Shown here piece by piece: positions 18,529-29,120 of a DNA stretch of 64,000 nt (position 1 is its first letter; each line of letters begins with the position of its first letter). This DNA is from an uncultured Polaribacter sp. GTDB lineage: Bacteria > Bacteroidota > Bacteroidia > Flavobacteriales > Flavobacteriaceae. A program made the position numbers and the translations under genes. The stretch lies in NCBI GenBank assembly GCA_943788865.1, contig CALSRX010000002.1:1-64000 (forward strand). The letters run 5' to 3'. The notes under the pieces are model-generated. The model was not told the origin of the DNA. It was given only the letters and a program-made list of their open reading frames with translations, and did no database searches.

Positions 18529-19424
18529 AGTTTTGGTGGATAAACGGCCTGCTGCATTAACGTTTTTACTTTATTTACAACAACTTCTTTATCCTCTTTA
18601 TATGTTACACCTATCCATTTTGCATCCGTGCTTAATACTTTCATTTTAGCTTCGTTAGCTTTTATTAAATTATCTACTACCAACGGCAAGAAGAATTCTG
18701 CTTTTAATTCTTGATAATTTTCTTCTAAAAAAGCTTCAAATTCGCTGTCTAAATAATTTAAAAAAGCAGGTGTAAAGCCAAAGAAATTCATTGACACAAT
18801 GGTGTCTTTAGACATTATTTCTTCCTTACCGTCTTCGTTTTCAAAAACAATATCATTTCCTCTTTTTGTAATTGCAGTTCGCTCTTTTATTTGCTGTAAA
18901 TTATTGTCTTCATCTGCAAATGTCTCTCCTCTAGAAACGCTACCATTTTCTGATAATGTATTGTAAATTGGATATCCAACCATGGTATAATTTGTTGAAG
19001 ACGGATCTGCATTTTTCAAGAAAGAAATGATTTTTTTATAGGCATCATATCCGTAAAAATCATCTGCATTGATAACACAAAAATTATCTTTTATTAAATC
19101 TTTTGCAACCAATAGCGCGTGTGCTGTTCCCCAAGGTTTAAGACGTTGATTGTTACTATATTTTTCAGGAACTTTTGTAGTTTCTTGTATTGCATATTCT
19201 ACCTCTACTTTACCTTTTAATTTAGCGCCAAAATCTGTTTTTACTTCTTCTAAAATATCTTTTCGCACAATAAACACAATTTTTGTAAATCCTGCTTTTA
19301 TTGCATCATACAAAGAAAAGTCCATAATAGTTTCTCCATTCTCTGTTATGGCGTCAAGTTGTTTTGTTCCACCATATCTACTGCCCATTCCTGCTGCTAA
19401 AATTACCAATGTAAAATCTTTCAT
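18519..19424 (-). CDS. Sugar-1-phosphate nucleotidyltransferase
   Basis: 301 residues. The N-terminus reads TLVILAAGMGSRYGGTKQLDAIT, the nucleotide-binding signature of sugar nucleotidyltransferases (residues 6-28). It continues with KPWGTAHALLVAKD and VINADDFYGYDA (metal Asp). It resembles NTP-transferase proteins found next to APH-fold kinases in Bacteroidota, and the overlap with the kinase gene argues for one pathway making an NDP-sugar, perhaps in salvage of aminosugars. It lies 2 bases downstream of tamB. Confidence 0.8.
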   Translation of the reverse strand: MKDFTLVILAAGMGSRYGGTKQLDAITENGETIMDFSLYDAIKAGFTKIVFIVRKDILEEVKTDFGAKLKGKVEVEYAIQETTKVPEKYSNNQRLKPWGTAHALLVAKDLIKDNFCVINADDFYGYDAYKKIISFLKNADPSSTNYTMVGYPIYNTLSENGSVSRGETFADEDNNLQQIKERTAITKRGNDIVFENEDGKEEIMSKDTIVSMNFFGFTPAFLNYLDSEFEAFLEENYQELKAEFFLPLVVDNLIKANEAKMKVLSTDAKWIGVTYKEDKEVVVNKVKTLMQQAVYPPKLWE

Positions 19425-19426
19425 AT

Positions 19427-22400
19427 TTAATTTTTAATTTTTGTTGATTTAAACTTCGTAAAACTATTTGTTTTTGCTGTTTTAACGGAGTCTTTTTTTA
19501 TTGTGATTTCGTTCTTCTTCTTAAGTCCTATTTTTTTTAGTAAATCGGCTAAATTATTAAAATCTACTTGATATGATAAACCAATTCCTTGTGTATAACC
19601 TTCTTCTTCTGTAGAGTATTGAATTTCGTTTTGACGGTTAAAAATTACAGCTCTAAAATTCCCTTTTTCATTTAACAGAATTTCTACTTTTACTTCTCCA
19701 ACAACACTTGATTGTGTCTTTGAACCCACCGGTACCCCAACTTTTCCATTCACTACAACTCTGTCAGAAATTTGCGTACCGACTGAAACATTTACCAAAT
19801 CATCATTTATAATATTGTTTACATCGGTTTTGTCTGTAATTTCATAATCTACATCAAATTGCACTCTACCATCGTTACTACTAATTAGATCGGATAAAAC
19901 ACTTGTAATAGCACTTGAGGTTGTTCCTAAAATTGCATTTGAACTATTGAAATTAGATTTACCTGGATTGTAAAAAGTATTTAACGCTAGCAAAGATAAA
20001 AATTGTTTTGTTTTTTCATCTTCGTTGTTGTCGTTTAATTTAAATTCCAACTCAGAAGAAATTGTGTTATTTACATTGGGTATTTCAATATCAAAATCTT
20101 GCTTAGAAGTAAATAAACCTCCACTTATTCTGGTTATTAAATTTACAGGTATTTTTCTACTTGAGTTAAAATTTTCTAATAGTAATGACGGATTTGCATT
20201 TGTGGTATAAACTGCTGTAATGTTTAAATCTGCATCAGACGGACTTCCATCCCAAGTAATTCTTCCTCCTTTTACAACATTAAAAGTTTTATTTACCAAG
20301 CCTCCATATTTAAATTCATACTTACCTTCATCAACAATAAAATTCCCGTCCATATTAAATTTTCCTCTCGTATCAATTTCAATTTTTAGATTTCCATTTC
20401 CTCTACCATTTAACAAACTACCATTCGATTTATCTATCACTATTTCTGCCAATGCATCTTTCGTTACTTCTAGATTGATGTCTAATTTCAACCCTTTTAA
20501 TGCATTCAATTGAAAATCTTCAATCTCTTTTTCTGTTGTGACTATTTTATTGCTTTTAAATTGAATCAACTTGTAATTATCAATCGTTTTAATATCATTT
20601 AACGGAATCACAAATTTTGTATTTGGATTTGTAGTTGCATTTACATCAACAAACAGATTGTCTGTCATTCCATAAATTTTTGCATTTCCTTTGATAAAAG
20701 CAGTTCCGAAATACAAAGATTCTTCTGTTTCTTTTGTATCTAACACAACTAAATTGTTTGTTAGAATATTTAAATTCATATACCAAGATTTAAAATCTTG
20801 ATGGGTTATACTCCCACTGAAATCTCCCGTAGTTTTATATTTGGTGTCTAATAAATTTAGTTTTTCGAAAATAAAAGATTGATCTAGTAATTTAATTTTT
20901 GTAATCCCTTCAAAATCATAGTCAACATTTAAATATGGAAATAATAAACCTGCCCCTTTTAAATCAATTTCTCCTTTCATTTCTGGATTTCTTAAAAACC
21001 CAGTAACATTAAAACTACCGGAAGCCTCTCCTCTTAATTTAGACAACACATCTTGCCCTAAAGGACTGAATGCATTTAATTGAAATTTATCTAGATTTAC
21101 CTTTAAATCAATAACGGGTCTTTCATTTGTAAAATCTACAGATCCATTAGCAAAAATGCTTTTTCGATTTGCGTTTTCTAATGTTAAGTCAACGGCATAT
21201 TTCTCGTAAGAATTATCTCCAACAATATTTAAATCTAAATTTCCTTGCTCAAAAGAATTGATTTTAAAATCAGATACCGATAAATTTCCTTTTGGACTAT
21301 ATTGACCATCTTTTTGCAGAAAATCTAAGCGACCATTTAAAATACCATTTAAAGACAAACTATCTATTTCTGGCAACAAACTAGATAGTTTTACCTTTTT
21401 GAAATTTATTTTTAAGTCTTTCTGAGTAGAATCTTTTACAACTCCTTGAAACGTTATTTCTTGTTCTTTTGATCTTAAATAAAAAGGACTAAAATTAAAT
21501 TCGTTTTTCTTTAAATCGAAAACGACTTTGTTGTCTTTATTGTTTTGTGGATTGATTTTCCAGATATTATTTTCAAAATCGAAACTAGATTTTTGGATAC
21601 CCAACACTGCTTTTTTATCCTTATTAAATGTATAATAAAAATCCATGTTAAAGGTTTCATTTATGGCGGTTGCGCCTCTAAATTCTGATTTAAAAAATAA
21701 GGTGTCTTTTTTTGTAATATTTAATAAGTTAAAATCTGACGCGTTAAAATAATCTGTTTTTACATTAGTAGCTGTTATGTGTGTATTATACAACTTACTT
21801 TTAGTATCCATTCTTACATAAACAGAATCTATTTCGCCACCATAAGCTAAAATCTTAGGCGAATTGAATACGAGTTTTAATGCATTTGTATTGGCATTTA
21901 TTCGTCCTCGTAAAGTTGTATTCTTATCAATAAATATTTTTGGAAAAAACACATCAACAATTTGATTGTAAATATTAAAGTCAAATTCTAAAAACTGATC
22001 TGGCTCTACTTTATAAGGATTGTAATTCGCATAAATACTACCTAAAGCATTTTGTGTAATTGGAAGCAACTCGCTAAACCTAAAATTTCCTTTTAACCAA
22101 CCTTGAGCAATATCATTTGCATCAGTATTTTTATTAAAGTCTATGGTTTTTGACATTGTCTTTTACAGTAGATGTAACTACAAATTTTTTAAAATTATAG
22201 GTCTGTTTTTGATTTGTGTACTCTACGTTATTAAACGTTGTAATTCCAACTATATCATCAAACGTATTTCCAATAATATCAAATTCTAATTCTCCTTTTA
22301 CTTTAGAAATGCTATCTCTTGTAAACAAGTTGGTTTTTACCAAATCGGCTTCTTCAATTGTCGCAGTAAAATCGAACTTATTAATTTTCGATGAAAAATC

Positions 22401-23907
22401 GGCTAAGCCATTAAATCGCATTTTTAGAAACGCATCATTTACATTTAAGTTACCATTAAAAAGTTTATTTTGAAACAATCCGTTTACATTTAGATCTTGA
22501 TAGGTATACTCATTAAAATCTAGTTTTTTTTACAATTCCAATGATTCCTGTATTTACGTTATCAATCCTAAATCCTGTACCGTTTACATCGCCATTTAAG
22601 GTAATTTTTCCAAACAATGGTTCGTTAAAAAATTTACCCATATTAAAATCTAACAACTCTACATTTCCTTTATAGTTGGCTTCATCTATATTGGCAATGT
22701 TTGTAAGTTTTAAATTTGCTTTTGTAGTTCCTATTTCAGAAAAAACTACAATGTCTAAATCTAATTTATCTTCGTTAATAAAAGTCTTCCCTTTTAATGT
22801 AAATACCCCTAATCTTTTAAACTCTGTGGGTAATGTTTTACCTATTAGGTTTGGAAGCACACTTTTTAATTCTTGATAATTTGCAGTAACATTTTTTAAA
22901 TCTCCTTCAAATGAAAATCCATTATTAGTGTCAATAGCATTTATAAACTTTAAATTCCCATCAATAATAATTCCATCATCAGAATTAACATTTAATTGAT
23001 TTACCGTAAAATTATTTAATGTCCCTACTAGGTTTCCATCTATATTTAAAACATCTTCTATACCAAACTCACCATAAAATCTACTTAAATCTTTTAATGA
23101 AATTCTACTGTTAGAAAAATTTGCTTTGATATTAACTTTATCTGAAAAGAATTGCAAATCTTTTCGATCATAATTAAAAGAAATATCTGCATTAATTTTG
23201 GAGGTTTGTGTTTGCAATGTTGTCTTTTTAAACAACATGTTGGTTTTTGTGTAGGTAAAATCTGTAGTTAGATTGGTAATTTCCAATCCGTTTTTTTCAA
23301 CAAAATACAATCCTCTAATTTTAGCTGTAACATCTGGGCCAAGAATTTTAAAATCACTTAAACTACCTCCTGCATTCGTTACAAAAAAAGGCAAACTATC
23401 TTTTTTGTTTTCGTCTATCAACTTAAAATTTAAGTTACTAAGATACATGCTAGAACTATTTAACAAAAAAGGATCAGCTAAAGAGTCTCTAGGAGTATCA
23501 TCTTCAAAACTTTCTACAAAAATAGATATGTTGTCATTGGTTTCCCCTTTATAGGTTTTTAAATGAAAATCTACACCTTCTAGAGAAACACTCCCTAGAT
23601 TTACTTTATTATCGATAACTTTTTTAGCATTCAACAACGAAGTTCTTAAGTTTTTTACAAAAATTAAGGTATCATTATGATGATCTCTAATCTCAACTCC
23701 TTTTAATTGAACGGAACCTAAAAAAGATAAATCCACTCTTTTTACAACAATATTTGTATTGAAAGATTTTTTTAAACTTTTCGTTAAAGATCTAGCCAAT
23801 CTGGTTTGAACTCCTGGAATTGATAAGATAATACTAATCAAAAACAAGAATAGCATTACATAGGCTAAAAATCTTGCGAATATTTTAATCTTGTTTTTAA
23901 TAATCAA
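19427..23907 (-). CDS. tamB: TamB-like translocation and assembly protein, two frameshifts
   Basis: A very large envelope protein of the DUF490/TamB family that bridges the inner and outer membranes and is linked to outer-membrane protein or lipid transport. The N-terminal helix (IFARFLAYVMLFLFLISIILS) is an inner-membrane anchor. The body is repeated beta-structure, and the C-terminal TamB domain begins near GNLKIEIDTRGKFNMDG. It appears as three frames: about 464 residues to 22513, a middle part to about 22140, and 909 residues to 19427. One extra base in a T8 run at 22524-22531 and one in a T5 run at 22147-22151 explain both breaks. Corrected, it is about 1490 residues, the usual size. It diverges from tsaD. 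Confidence 0.85.
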
Positions 23908-23945
23908 TTTTTTATCTAAAAGTGGAATAATCAGTGAATTCTAAT

Positions 23946-23953
23946 CAAAAATA
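23946..23953 (-). promoter_or_regulatory. Probable -7 box for tamB
   Basis: TATTTTTG on the minus strand, about 39 bases before the tamB start. The nearest TTG is only 13 bases upstream, so the -33 element is uncertain. Confidence 0.4.
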
Positions 23954-23983
23954 TTGCCATTAATTGCAAAGAAAGTTGAAATT

Positions 23984-24016
23984 TTGATAACTATTGAATT
24001 TGAATCAATATTTTTG
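23984..24016 (+). promoter_or_regulatory. Promoter for tsaD
   Basis: TTG at 23984-23986, a 22-base spacer, and TATTTTTG at 24009-24016 fit the Bacteroidota consensus. A transcript starting near 24023 excludes the ATG at 23954 as the tsaD start. Confidence 0.6.
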
Positions 24017-24043
24017 CAACACAATTTAAACCTTTTTAATCTT

Positions 24044-25073
24044 TTGAGCCAAAAATCAATTTATATTTTAGGAATAGAATCTTCTTGTGATGACACGAGT
24101 GCATCTGTAATTTATAACGGAAAAGTATTGAGTAATGTTGTGGCAAATCAAGAAATACATGCCAAATATGGTGGTGTTGTTCCAGAGCTTGCTTCTAGGG
24201 CACATCAACAAAATATAGTTCCTGTTGTACAACAAGCTTTAGAACAAGCAAACATAGATAAATCTCAATTAAGCGCCATTACATTTACGCGTGGCCCAGG
24301 ACTAATGGGCTCTTTATTAGTTGGAACTTCTTTTGCAAAATCATTGGCGTTGGGTTTACAAATCCCTTTGATTGATGTTAACCACATGCAAGCACATATT
24401 TTGGCTCATTTTATTGATGAAGAAAATGCGAAGATTCCTCCTTTTCCTTTTGTTTGTTTAACGATAAGTGGTGGGCATACACAAATTGTTAAAATCACCA
24501 ATCATTTTGAAATGGAAATTTTAGGCGAAACCATTGATGATGCAGTAGGTGAAGCATTTGATAAGTCTGCAAAAATTTTAGGATTGCCTTATCCTGGCGG
24601 ACCATTAATTGATAAATATGCACAACAAGGAAGCCCGAAAGCATTTCAATTTACAAAACCAAAAGTGGGCGATTTAGATTTTAGCTTTAGCGGATTAAAA
24701 AACAGCCATTTTGTATTTCATTCAGAAAAAGGTAAAAGAAAATCCAAGTTTTATTGAAGAAAACTTAGTAGATATTTGTGCATCCATTCAGCATACAATC
24801 ATAGAAATATTAATGGAGAAACTAAAAAATGTTGTAAAGCAAACCGGCATTAAGCACATCGCTATTGCAGGTGGAGTTTCGGCTAATTCAGAAATTAGAA
24901 AGCGTTTAGAGTTAGCTGAAAAACATTTTGGTTGGACAACTTATATTCCAAAATTTGAATACACAACTGACAATGCAGCAATGATTGCGATTACAGGGTA
25001 TTTAAAATTCTTAAACAATAACTATTCAGATATTGCCATAACTGCACAAGCAAGATTAAAAGTTACAGAATAA
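24044..25073 (+). CDS. tsaD: tRNA N6-threonylcarbamoyladenosine transferase, one frameshift
   Basis: TsaD transfers the threonylcarbamoyl group to A37 of ANN-decoding tRNAs and is essential in most bacteria. I chose a TTG start at 24044 (LSQKSIYILGIESSCDDTSASV), because homologs begin there and the promoter lies just upstream. Motifs include GIESSCDDTSA, HQQNIVPVV, NHMQAHILAHF (metal His pair), SGGHTQIV and GGVSANSEIRKRL. The frame breaks at an A6 run (24697-24702). With five A it reads GLKTAILYFIQKKVKENPSFIEE and joins the second part exactly. An essential gene with a one-base homopolymer insertion points to sequencing error. Confidence 0.9.
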
Positions 25074-25107
25074 AATAGCTATCTTTAAGGTAAATAAAAC
25101 TTAAATC

Positions 25108-25324
25108 ATGAAAGCTAAAACTATCATTTCTCTTGTTTTTGTATTGATAATTGTTGTTTTTTTCATTGCAAAATTCAGAAATTACGGATGTAAATTTTCT
25201 TTTTTGGAAAATTTCTGTTTCACGTATTTTAATCATTTTAGGAAGCTTTTCGTTTGGGGTTTTGGTTGGTCTATTAGTATCAATAAAAAGAAAAACTACA
25301 ACTACAAAAGAAACAACCGAATAG
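25108..25324 (+). CDS. LapA-domain small membrane protein, one frameshift
   Basis: As written the frame runs into nonsense after residue 18. Removing one T from the T7 run at 25157-25163 gives a two-helix protein: MKAKTIISLVFVLIIVVFSL, then QNSEITDVNFLFWKISVSR, a second helix ILIILGSFSFGVLVGLLVSI and a basic tail KRKTTTTKETTE. This is the LapA (DUF1049) pattern, including the typical QN(S/T)..V...F.FW motif. About 71 residues. It is followed at once by a terminator. Confidence 0.75.
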
Positions 25325-25332
25325 TCATAAAA

Positions 25333-25357
25333 AAAGCGAGCAAAATGCTCGCTTTCT
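25333..25357. terminator. Terminator between the LapA-like gene and S1/P1 nuclease
   Basis: AAAGCGAGCA and TGCTCGCTTT form a perfect 10-bp stem with an AAA loop. The flanks are A-rich and T-rich, so it may act in both directions for the converging genes. Confidence 0.8.
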
Positions 25358-25374
25358 GTTTTGTAGTCTTCTTT

Positions 25375-26170
25375 TTACCCTAAAATATCCGTCAATACTT
25401 TAGCCAATCTAATTCCCGCCTTTTTGCAATTGATCTCTTACCGTTTGAAAATGATCATACATATATCGGTAGCTTAATTTTTCTCCTGTTTCAGCAGAAT
25501 TATATACCATTTGTGCCAAGCCTTTTGTTTCATTTACCCAATCTACTACGGTGCCTTTTTGGAGTTCTTTAATCTGAGCTTTACTTAACATATCTGTATT
25601 TGAAGCCAATTCAGAATATGTCATGTTAAAACTATCAATCATTTGACTATCCCATACTCTATGCATGTTTGTTCCTCTATTAAACCAATTTACTTGAAAG
25701 TCATTTCCTCCCTTATCACTAACCCTTCCTACATGTAACGGCTGATGCAAATCACCAATAAAATGCACTAACATTTTTAAGTAAAAAGCTTTATCTGCTT
25801 TTGAAGCATTCTCGTCTAATAATACTTGTTTGCATTTTTCTATTCCAGTTACCAAATCTCCTTTTGGATTTTTCTTTGAAGCTTGATAGGTTTCATCATC
25901 ATTTAAATTTACATAATGCCAGGTATAAAAATCGTTGTACTTTTTATCTGACTTGATATCATCTGCAAAAGTAGAAACCATCGCTAAACTTTGTCCGTTT
26001 AACAATTCTTTAATTTTACGTTGCACTTTTTTAGATAGATGTTTGGTTGCAATTTCTCCAACAGCTCTATGCCCAGTATTACCCCAAACTATTTCTGCCT
26101 CAGAATTTATACCTGTTGAAAAATTACCGATAAACACAAATGTGAGTATATATAAGATGTTTGTTTTCAT
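25375..26170 (-). CDS. S1/P1-type zinc nuclease, secreted, frameshift near the end
   Basis: A secreted nuclease of the S1/P1 phospholipase-C-like fold that cuts single-stranded nucleic acids. A signal peptide (about 1-24) precedes VWGNTGHRAVGEIA, where the Trp and His are zinc ligands near the mature N-terminus. Other ligand motifs are FADDIKSD, WHYVN, HFIGDLHQPLHVG, GGNDFQVNW and NMHRVWDSQMI. The frame as written stops after LQKGGN. Removing one base from a three-base C run (25415-25417) extends it by IRLAKVLTDILG to 25375, a typical ending for the family. Confidence 0.85.
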
Positions 26171-26226
26171 TTTTGTTTTTTATGAAATTAAGTTTGGCTA
26201 ATTTATAAAAATAATAGTTTAAAAAT

Positions 26227-26258
26227 TTGCTAAAGTCAAAAAAAAACATATATCTTTG
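26227..26258 (+). promoter_or_regulatory. Promoter for the SPFH cluster
   Basis: TTG at 26227-26229, a 21-base spacer and TATCTTTG at 26251-26258, about 38 bases before the ATG at 26296. This is one of the best matches to the flavobacterial consensus in the window. Confidence 0.65.
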
Positions 26259-26295
26259 TGATATCATTTTAATATCAAATCAAAATACACATATC

Positions 26296-27155
26296 ATGAG
26301 TAACGAAAAGAGTATAAAACCCGCAAACGGATATCTAATGTTCGTTTTAGTATTAGTGCTGTTTATTGGAGGAATTGTAACGACAGTAAAATATGAAAAT
26401 CCTGCTTGGCTTATAGCTACAGCTGTTGCTTTCATTTCTATTTTTGGATTTATTTAGTCAATCCAAATTCATCAAAAGTAATATTGCTTTTTGGAAAATA
26501 TATTGGAACTATAAAAACGAATGGCTTGTATTGGGCAAATCCATTATACAAGAAAAGAACCATTTCTTTAAGAGCAAGCAACTTTGACAGTGAGCGTTTA
26601 AAAGTAAACGACAAGCTAGGAAACCCAATAATGATTAGTACCATCTTAGTTTGGAGAGTAACAGATACTCATAAAGCGGCATTTGATGTAGATAATTACG
26701 AAAATTTTGTAAGAGTACAAACAGATGCTGCGGTTAGAAAATTAGCAAGCATGTACCCGTATGATAATTTTGCAGATGAAGGAACCGAAGAAGATATTAC
26801 TTTACGTTCTAGTGTAAACGAAGTAAGTGAAGCATTAGAAAAAGAAGTTGAAGAGCGTTTGTCTATTGCTGGTATTGAAGTCTTAGAAGCTAGAATTGGT
26901 TATTTAGCCTATGCGCAAGAAATAGCAAATGCCATGTTAAAAAGACAACAAGCTACCGCAATTGTTGCAGCTCGACATAAAATTGTTGAGGGAGCGGTTA
27001 GCATGGTCGAAATGGCTTTAGAAGAACTTGGGAAAAAGAATATTGTTGATTTAGACGATGAACGTAAAGCAGCAATGGTAAGTAACTTAATGGTTATTTT
27101 ATGTGGAGACAAAGATGCTTCTCCAGTATTAAATACAGGAACGTTAAGTCATTAA
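26296..27155 (+). CDS. SPFH/Band-7 domain membrane protein, one frameshift
   Basis: Two N-terminal membrane helices (GYLMFVLVLVLFIGGIVT and AWLIATAVAFISIFGFI) are followed by VNPNSSKVILLFGKYIGT and a Band-7 domain. The latter has the usual NPIMISTILVWRVTDTHKAAFDVDNYENFVRVQTDAAVRKLA core and a helical EALEKEVEERLSIAGIEVLEARI part. The frame breaks after GFI; one missing T in the TTT run at 26453-26455 restores ILVNPN. About 286 residues. SPFH proteins form oligomeric scaffolds in membrane microdomains. Several tiny genes and a hydrolase follow closely. Confidence 0.85.
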
Positions 27156-27156
27156 A

Positions 27157-27234
27157 ATGATAACAGTCGTTTTAAAATTAATTGTATTCTTCATAAGCAT
27201 TATCTTAATACCACTAATTTGTATATTCAATTAA
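27157..27234 (+). CDS. Very small putative membrane peptide
   Basis: A 25-codon frame starting 2 bases after the SPFH gene encodes one hydrophobic helix (MITVVLKLIVFFISIILIPLI). It fits the spacing of the cluster, but there is no independent proof of translation. Confidence 0.35.
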   Translation: MITVVLKLIVFFISIILIPLICIFN

Positions 27235-27244
27235 AAGTAAGCCT

Positions 27245-27346
27245 ATGTTAGGATTTCAAATCAAAAATAAAAAAGTACTTTTTATACTGTTTGCTATATT
27301 TATAGTACTAATTAGTATTGGAGTTTTAATATTATCAAATAATTAA
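27245..27346 (+). CDS. Small single-helix membrane protein
   Basis: 33 residues with a basic N-terminus (MLGFQIKNKKV) and one hydrophobic helix (LFILFAIFIVLISIGVLILS). It lies in a tight run between the SPFH gene and the DUF4177 gene, which favours a real product. No function is known. Confidence 0.4.
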   Translation: MLGFQIKNKKVLFILFAIFIVLISIGVLILSNN

Positions 27347-27348
27347 AA

Positions 27349-27507
27349 ATGAAAGAATATAAAGTAATTAACTGGAAAATGGGACTTTCTAAAAACAATG
27401 AGCGTTTAGAAGATACTCTAAACGAACATGCTAGAAGTGGCTGGAAAGTAATTCATATTGGAGAGCAAAACACACGCATTGTTTTAGAAAGAGATAAAAA
27501 CAGATAA
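27349..27507 (+). CDS. DUF4177-like small protein
   Basis: 52 residues: a beta strand MKEYKVINWKMG, a helix NNERLEDTLNEHARSGW, and a strand pair KVIHIGEQNTRIVLERDK. This matches the compact DUF4177 fold (strand, LE..LN..a..GW motif, strand), a family of unknown function. Starts 2 bases after the preceding small gene. Confidence 0.65.
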   Translation: MKEYKVINWKMGLSKNNERLEDTLNEHARSGWKVIHIGEQNTRIVLERDKNR

Positions 27508-27530
27508 AATGAAAAACAACATCAATCTTA

Positions 27531-28043
27531 ATGAGAGTTTTTAAAGAAGAACAACGTTTTACACAAAGTTGGTTGATTGTTTTAATAATTATCAGCATGT
27601 TGGTGCCTATTGCCATAATCATTAAAGAGTTTTCTAAAGAAAACAGCACCATGAGTATGAACGAATTTGTTTTTACTTTGGTGTTAATACCTTTATGTGT
27701 GCTCCCAATTTTCTTCTTTAAATTATCAACAAGAATTGACGAAAAAGGAATTCAATTTCAATTTTTTCCGTTTCATTTTTCTCCAAGATTAATAACTTGG
27801 GTAGAATTAAAAACTGCCAATACTAGAACTTATCACGCGATGACAGAATATGGTGGCTGGGGATTAAAAACCAGTTTTCTTTCGAGAAAAAAGAAAGGGA
27901 TTTCTTATACTGTTTCTGGAGATGTAGGAATACAAATAGAATGTAGAAATGGCAAAAAAATACTCATTGGTACAAAATTACTGAATGAAGCCAATGCTAT
28001 TTTAAAAACATACGAACATAAAATAACAACTAATGAAAATTAA
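27531..28043 (+). CDS. Two-helix membrane protein of unknown function (DUF6141-like)
   Basis: 170 residues. Two membrane helices (about 14-33 and 46-66) are followed by a soluble PH-like beta domain with TRIDEKGIQFQFFPFHFSPRLITWVELKTANTRTY and VGIQIECRNGKKILIGT. This resembles the small bacterial PH-like membrane proteins that follow SPFH genes in Bacteroidota. No catalytic residues are evident. It overlaps the start of the downstream hydrolase by 11 bases. Confidence 0.6.
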   Translation: MRVFKEEQRFTQSWLIVLIIISMLVPIAIIIKEFSKENSTMSMNEFVFTLVLIPLCVLPIFFFKLSTRIDEKGIQFQFFPFHFSPRLITWVELKTANTRTYHAMTEYGGWGLKTSFLSRKKKGISYTVSGDVGIQIECRNGKKILIGTKLLNEANAILKTYEHKITTNEN

Positions 28044-28950
28044 GTTTCTATATATATTTTTATCAATCTGTTCAATTGCTTACGGACAAACAATAAAATC
28101 AGAAGAGATTCTAATTAAAAATGATTCTATTGAATTACCTGGGACCCTTTCGTTTACAAAAACAAAAGTGTCTTTAGTAATCTGGGTTCATGGATCTGGA
28201 AATGTAGACAGAAATGGAAATCAAGGCACTGTTGTAAAAGCAAATTATATCAAACAATTTAGAGATGCAATCAATAAAGAAAATATTGCCTTTTTTAGTT
28301 TTGATAAAAGAACTTCGAATCCTAAAAATTTTAAATTTTTAAAAGGAATTATATTTACAGATTTGGTAAGTGATGTAGAAAAAGTTATCGCTCATTTTAA
28401 AAACGACCATCGTTTTTCAGAAATAATATTGGTAGGCCATAGTCAAGGCTCTTTAATAGCCATGTTGGCATCAAAAGGAACAAGCAAATACATTTCTCTT
28501 TCAGGCCCTGCTGTTAGCATAGACAAAACCATCATTGAGCAAATTACAGCTCAAAGTCCAGAATTCGGAAAAGTTGCAGAAGCACATTTTAAAGAATTAT
28601 TTGAAACCGGAGATATCAAACAAGTAAATCCTTTATTGGCTTCTGTATTTGCAAAACAAAATTTGCCCTTTATTAAAAATTGGGCGACTTACAATCCTTC
28701 AGAAGAAATAAAAAAACTAACCATTCCTGTTTTAATTATCAACGGAGATAAAGATTTACAAGTAAAAGTTTCAGATGCAGAAGCTTTACATAAAGCAAAA
28801 CCATCCTCTAAATTAGTGTTGATAGAAAACATGAATCATGTATTGAAACATATTGAAAAAGATGCCGATAATATGAACTCTTATTACTCAGCAGATTTTT
28901 CTTTATCAGAAAAATTAATTACAACAGTCGTTGCATTTATAAAAAAGTAA
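28033..28950 (+). CDS. Secreted alpha/beta hydrolase
   Basis: 305 residues with a signal peptide (about 1-19, ending SIAYGQ). The hydrolase fold shows VIWVHGSGNVDRNGN (oxyanion region), the nucleophile elbow VGHSQGS, the acid in LIINGDKDLQVK, and a final His in NMNHVLKHI. The substrate is unknown; the family includes acyl esterases and peptidases. It is the sixth gene of the SPFH cluster and overlaps the preceding gene, so it is probably cotranscribed. Confidence 0.8.
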   Translation: MKIKFLYIFLSICSIAYGQTIKSEEILIKNDSIELPGTLSFTKTKVSLVIWVHGSGNVDRNGNQGTVVKANYIKQFRDAINKENIAFFSFDKRTSNPKNFKFLKGIIFTDLVSDVEKVIAHFKNDHRFSEIILVGHSQGSLIAMLASKGTSKYISLSGPAVSIDKTIIEQITAQSPEFGKVAEAHFKELFETGDIKQVNPLLASVFAKQNLPFIKNWATYNPSEEIKKLTIPVLIINGDKDLQVKVSDAEALHKAKPSSKLVLIENMNHVLKHIEKDADNMNSYYSADFSLSEKLITTVVAFIKK

Positions 28951-28952
28951 CC

Positions 28953-29120
28953 ATGGCAAAAAAGAAAGCATTCGCGCTGCGAATAAATGAAGATATGATG
29001 AAAGCTATTGAAAAATGGGCTTCGGACGAATTTCGATCTACCAATGGACAGATTGAATGGATGCTCATGCAAAGTTTAAAAGAAGCCAAAAGAGAACCAA
29101 AAAAGAAAAGCGAGGAATAA
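28953..29120 (+). CDS. Small Arc/MetJ-type ribbon-helix-helix protein
   Basis: 55 residues: MAKKKAFALRINEDMMKAIEKWASDEFRSTNGQIEWMLMQSL plus a basic tail. The strand FALRI followed by two helices with the Asn-Gly-Gln-Ile turn is the Arc-like RHH fold. Such proteins bind DNA as dimers. It begins 2 bases after the hydrolase stop and ends the cluster. No toxin partner is adjacent, so a regulator is more likely than an antitoxin. Confidence 0.7.
   Translation: MAKKKAFALRINEDMMKAIEKWASDEFRSTNGQIEWMLMQSLKEAKREPKKKSEE

Noticed and set aside
24044-25073. Programmed frameshifting in tsaD
   Set aside because: The A6 run could suggest slippage, but no stimulating hairpin or heptamer of the known type is clear, and nine other breaks in the window are also explained by one-base run errors.
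28953-29120. Antitoxin of a toxin-antitoxin pair
   Set aside because: The RHH protein follows a hydrolase gene and has no small toxin gene on either side.
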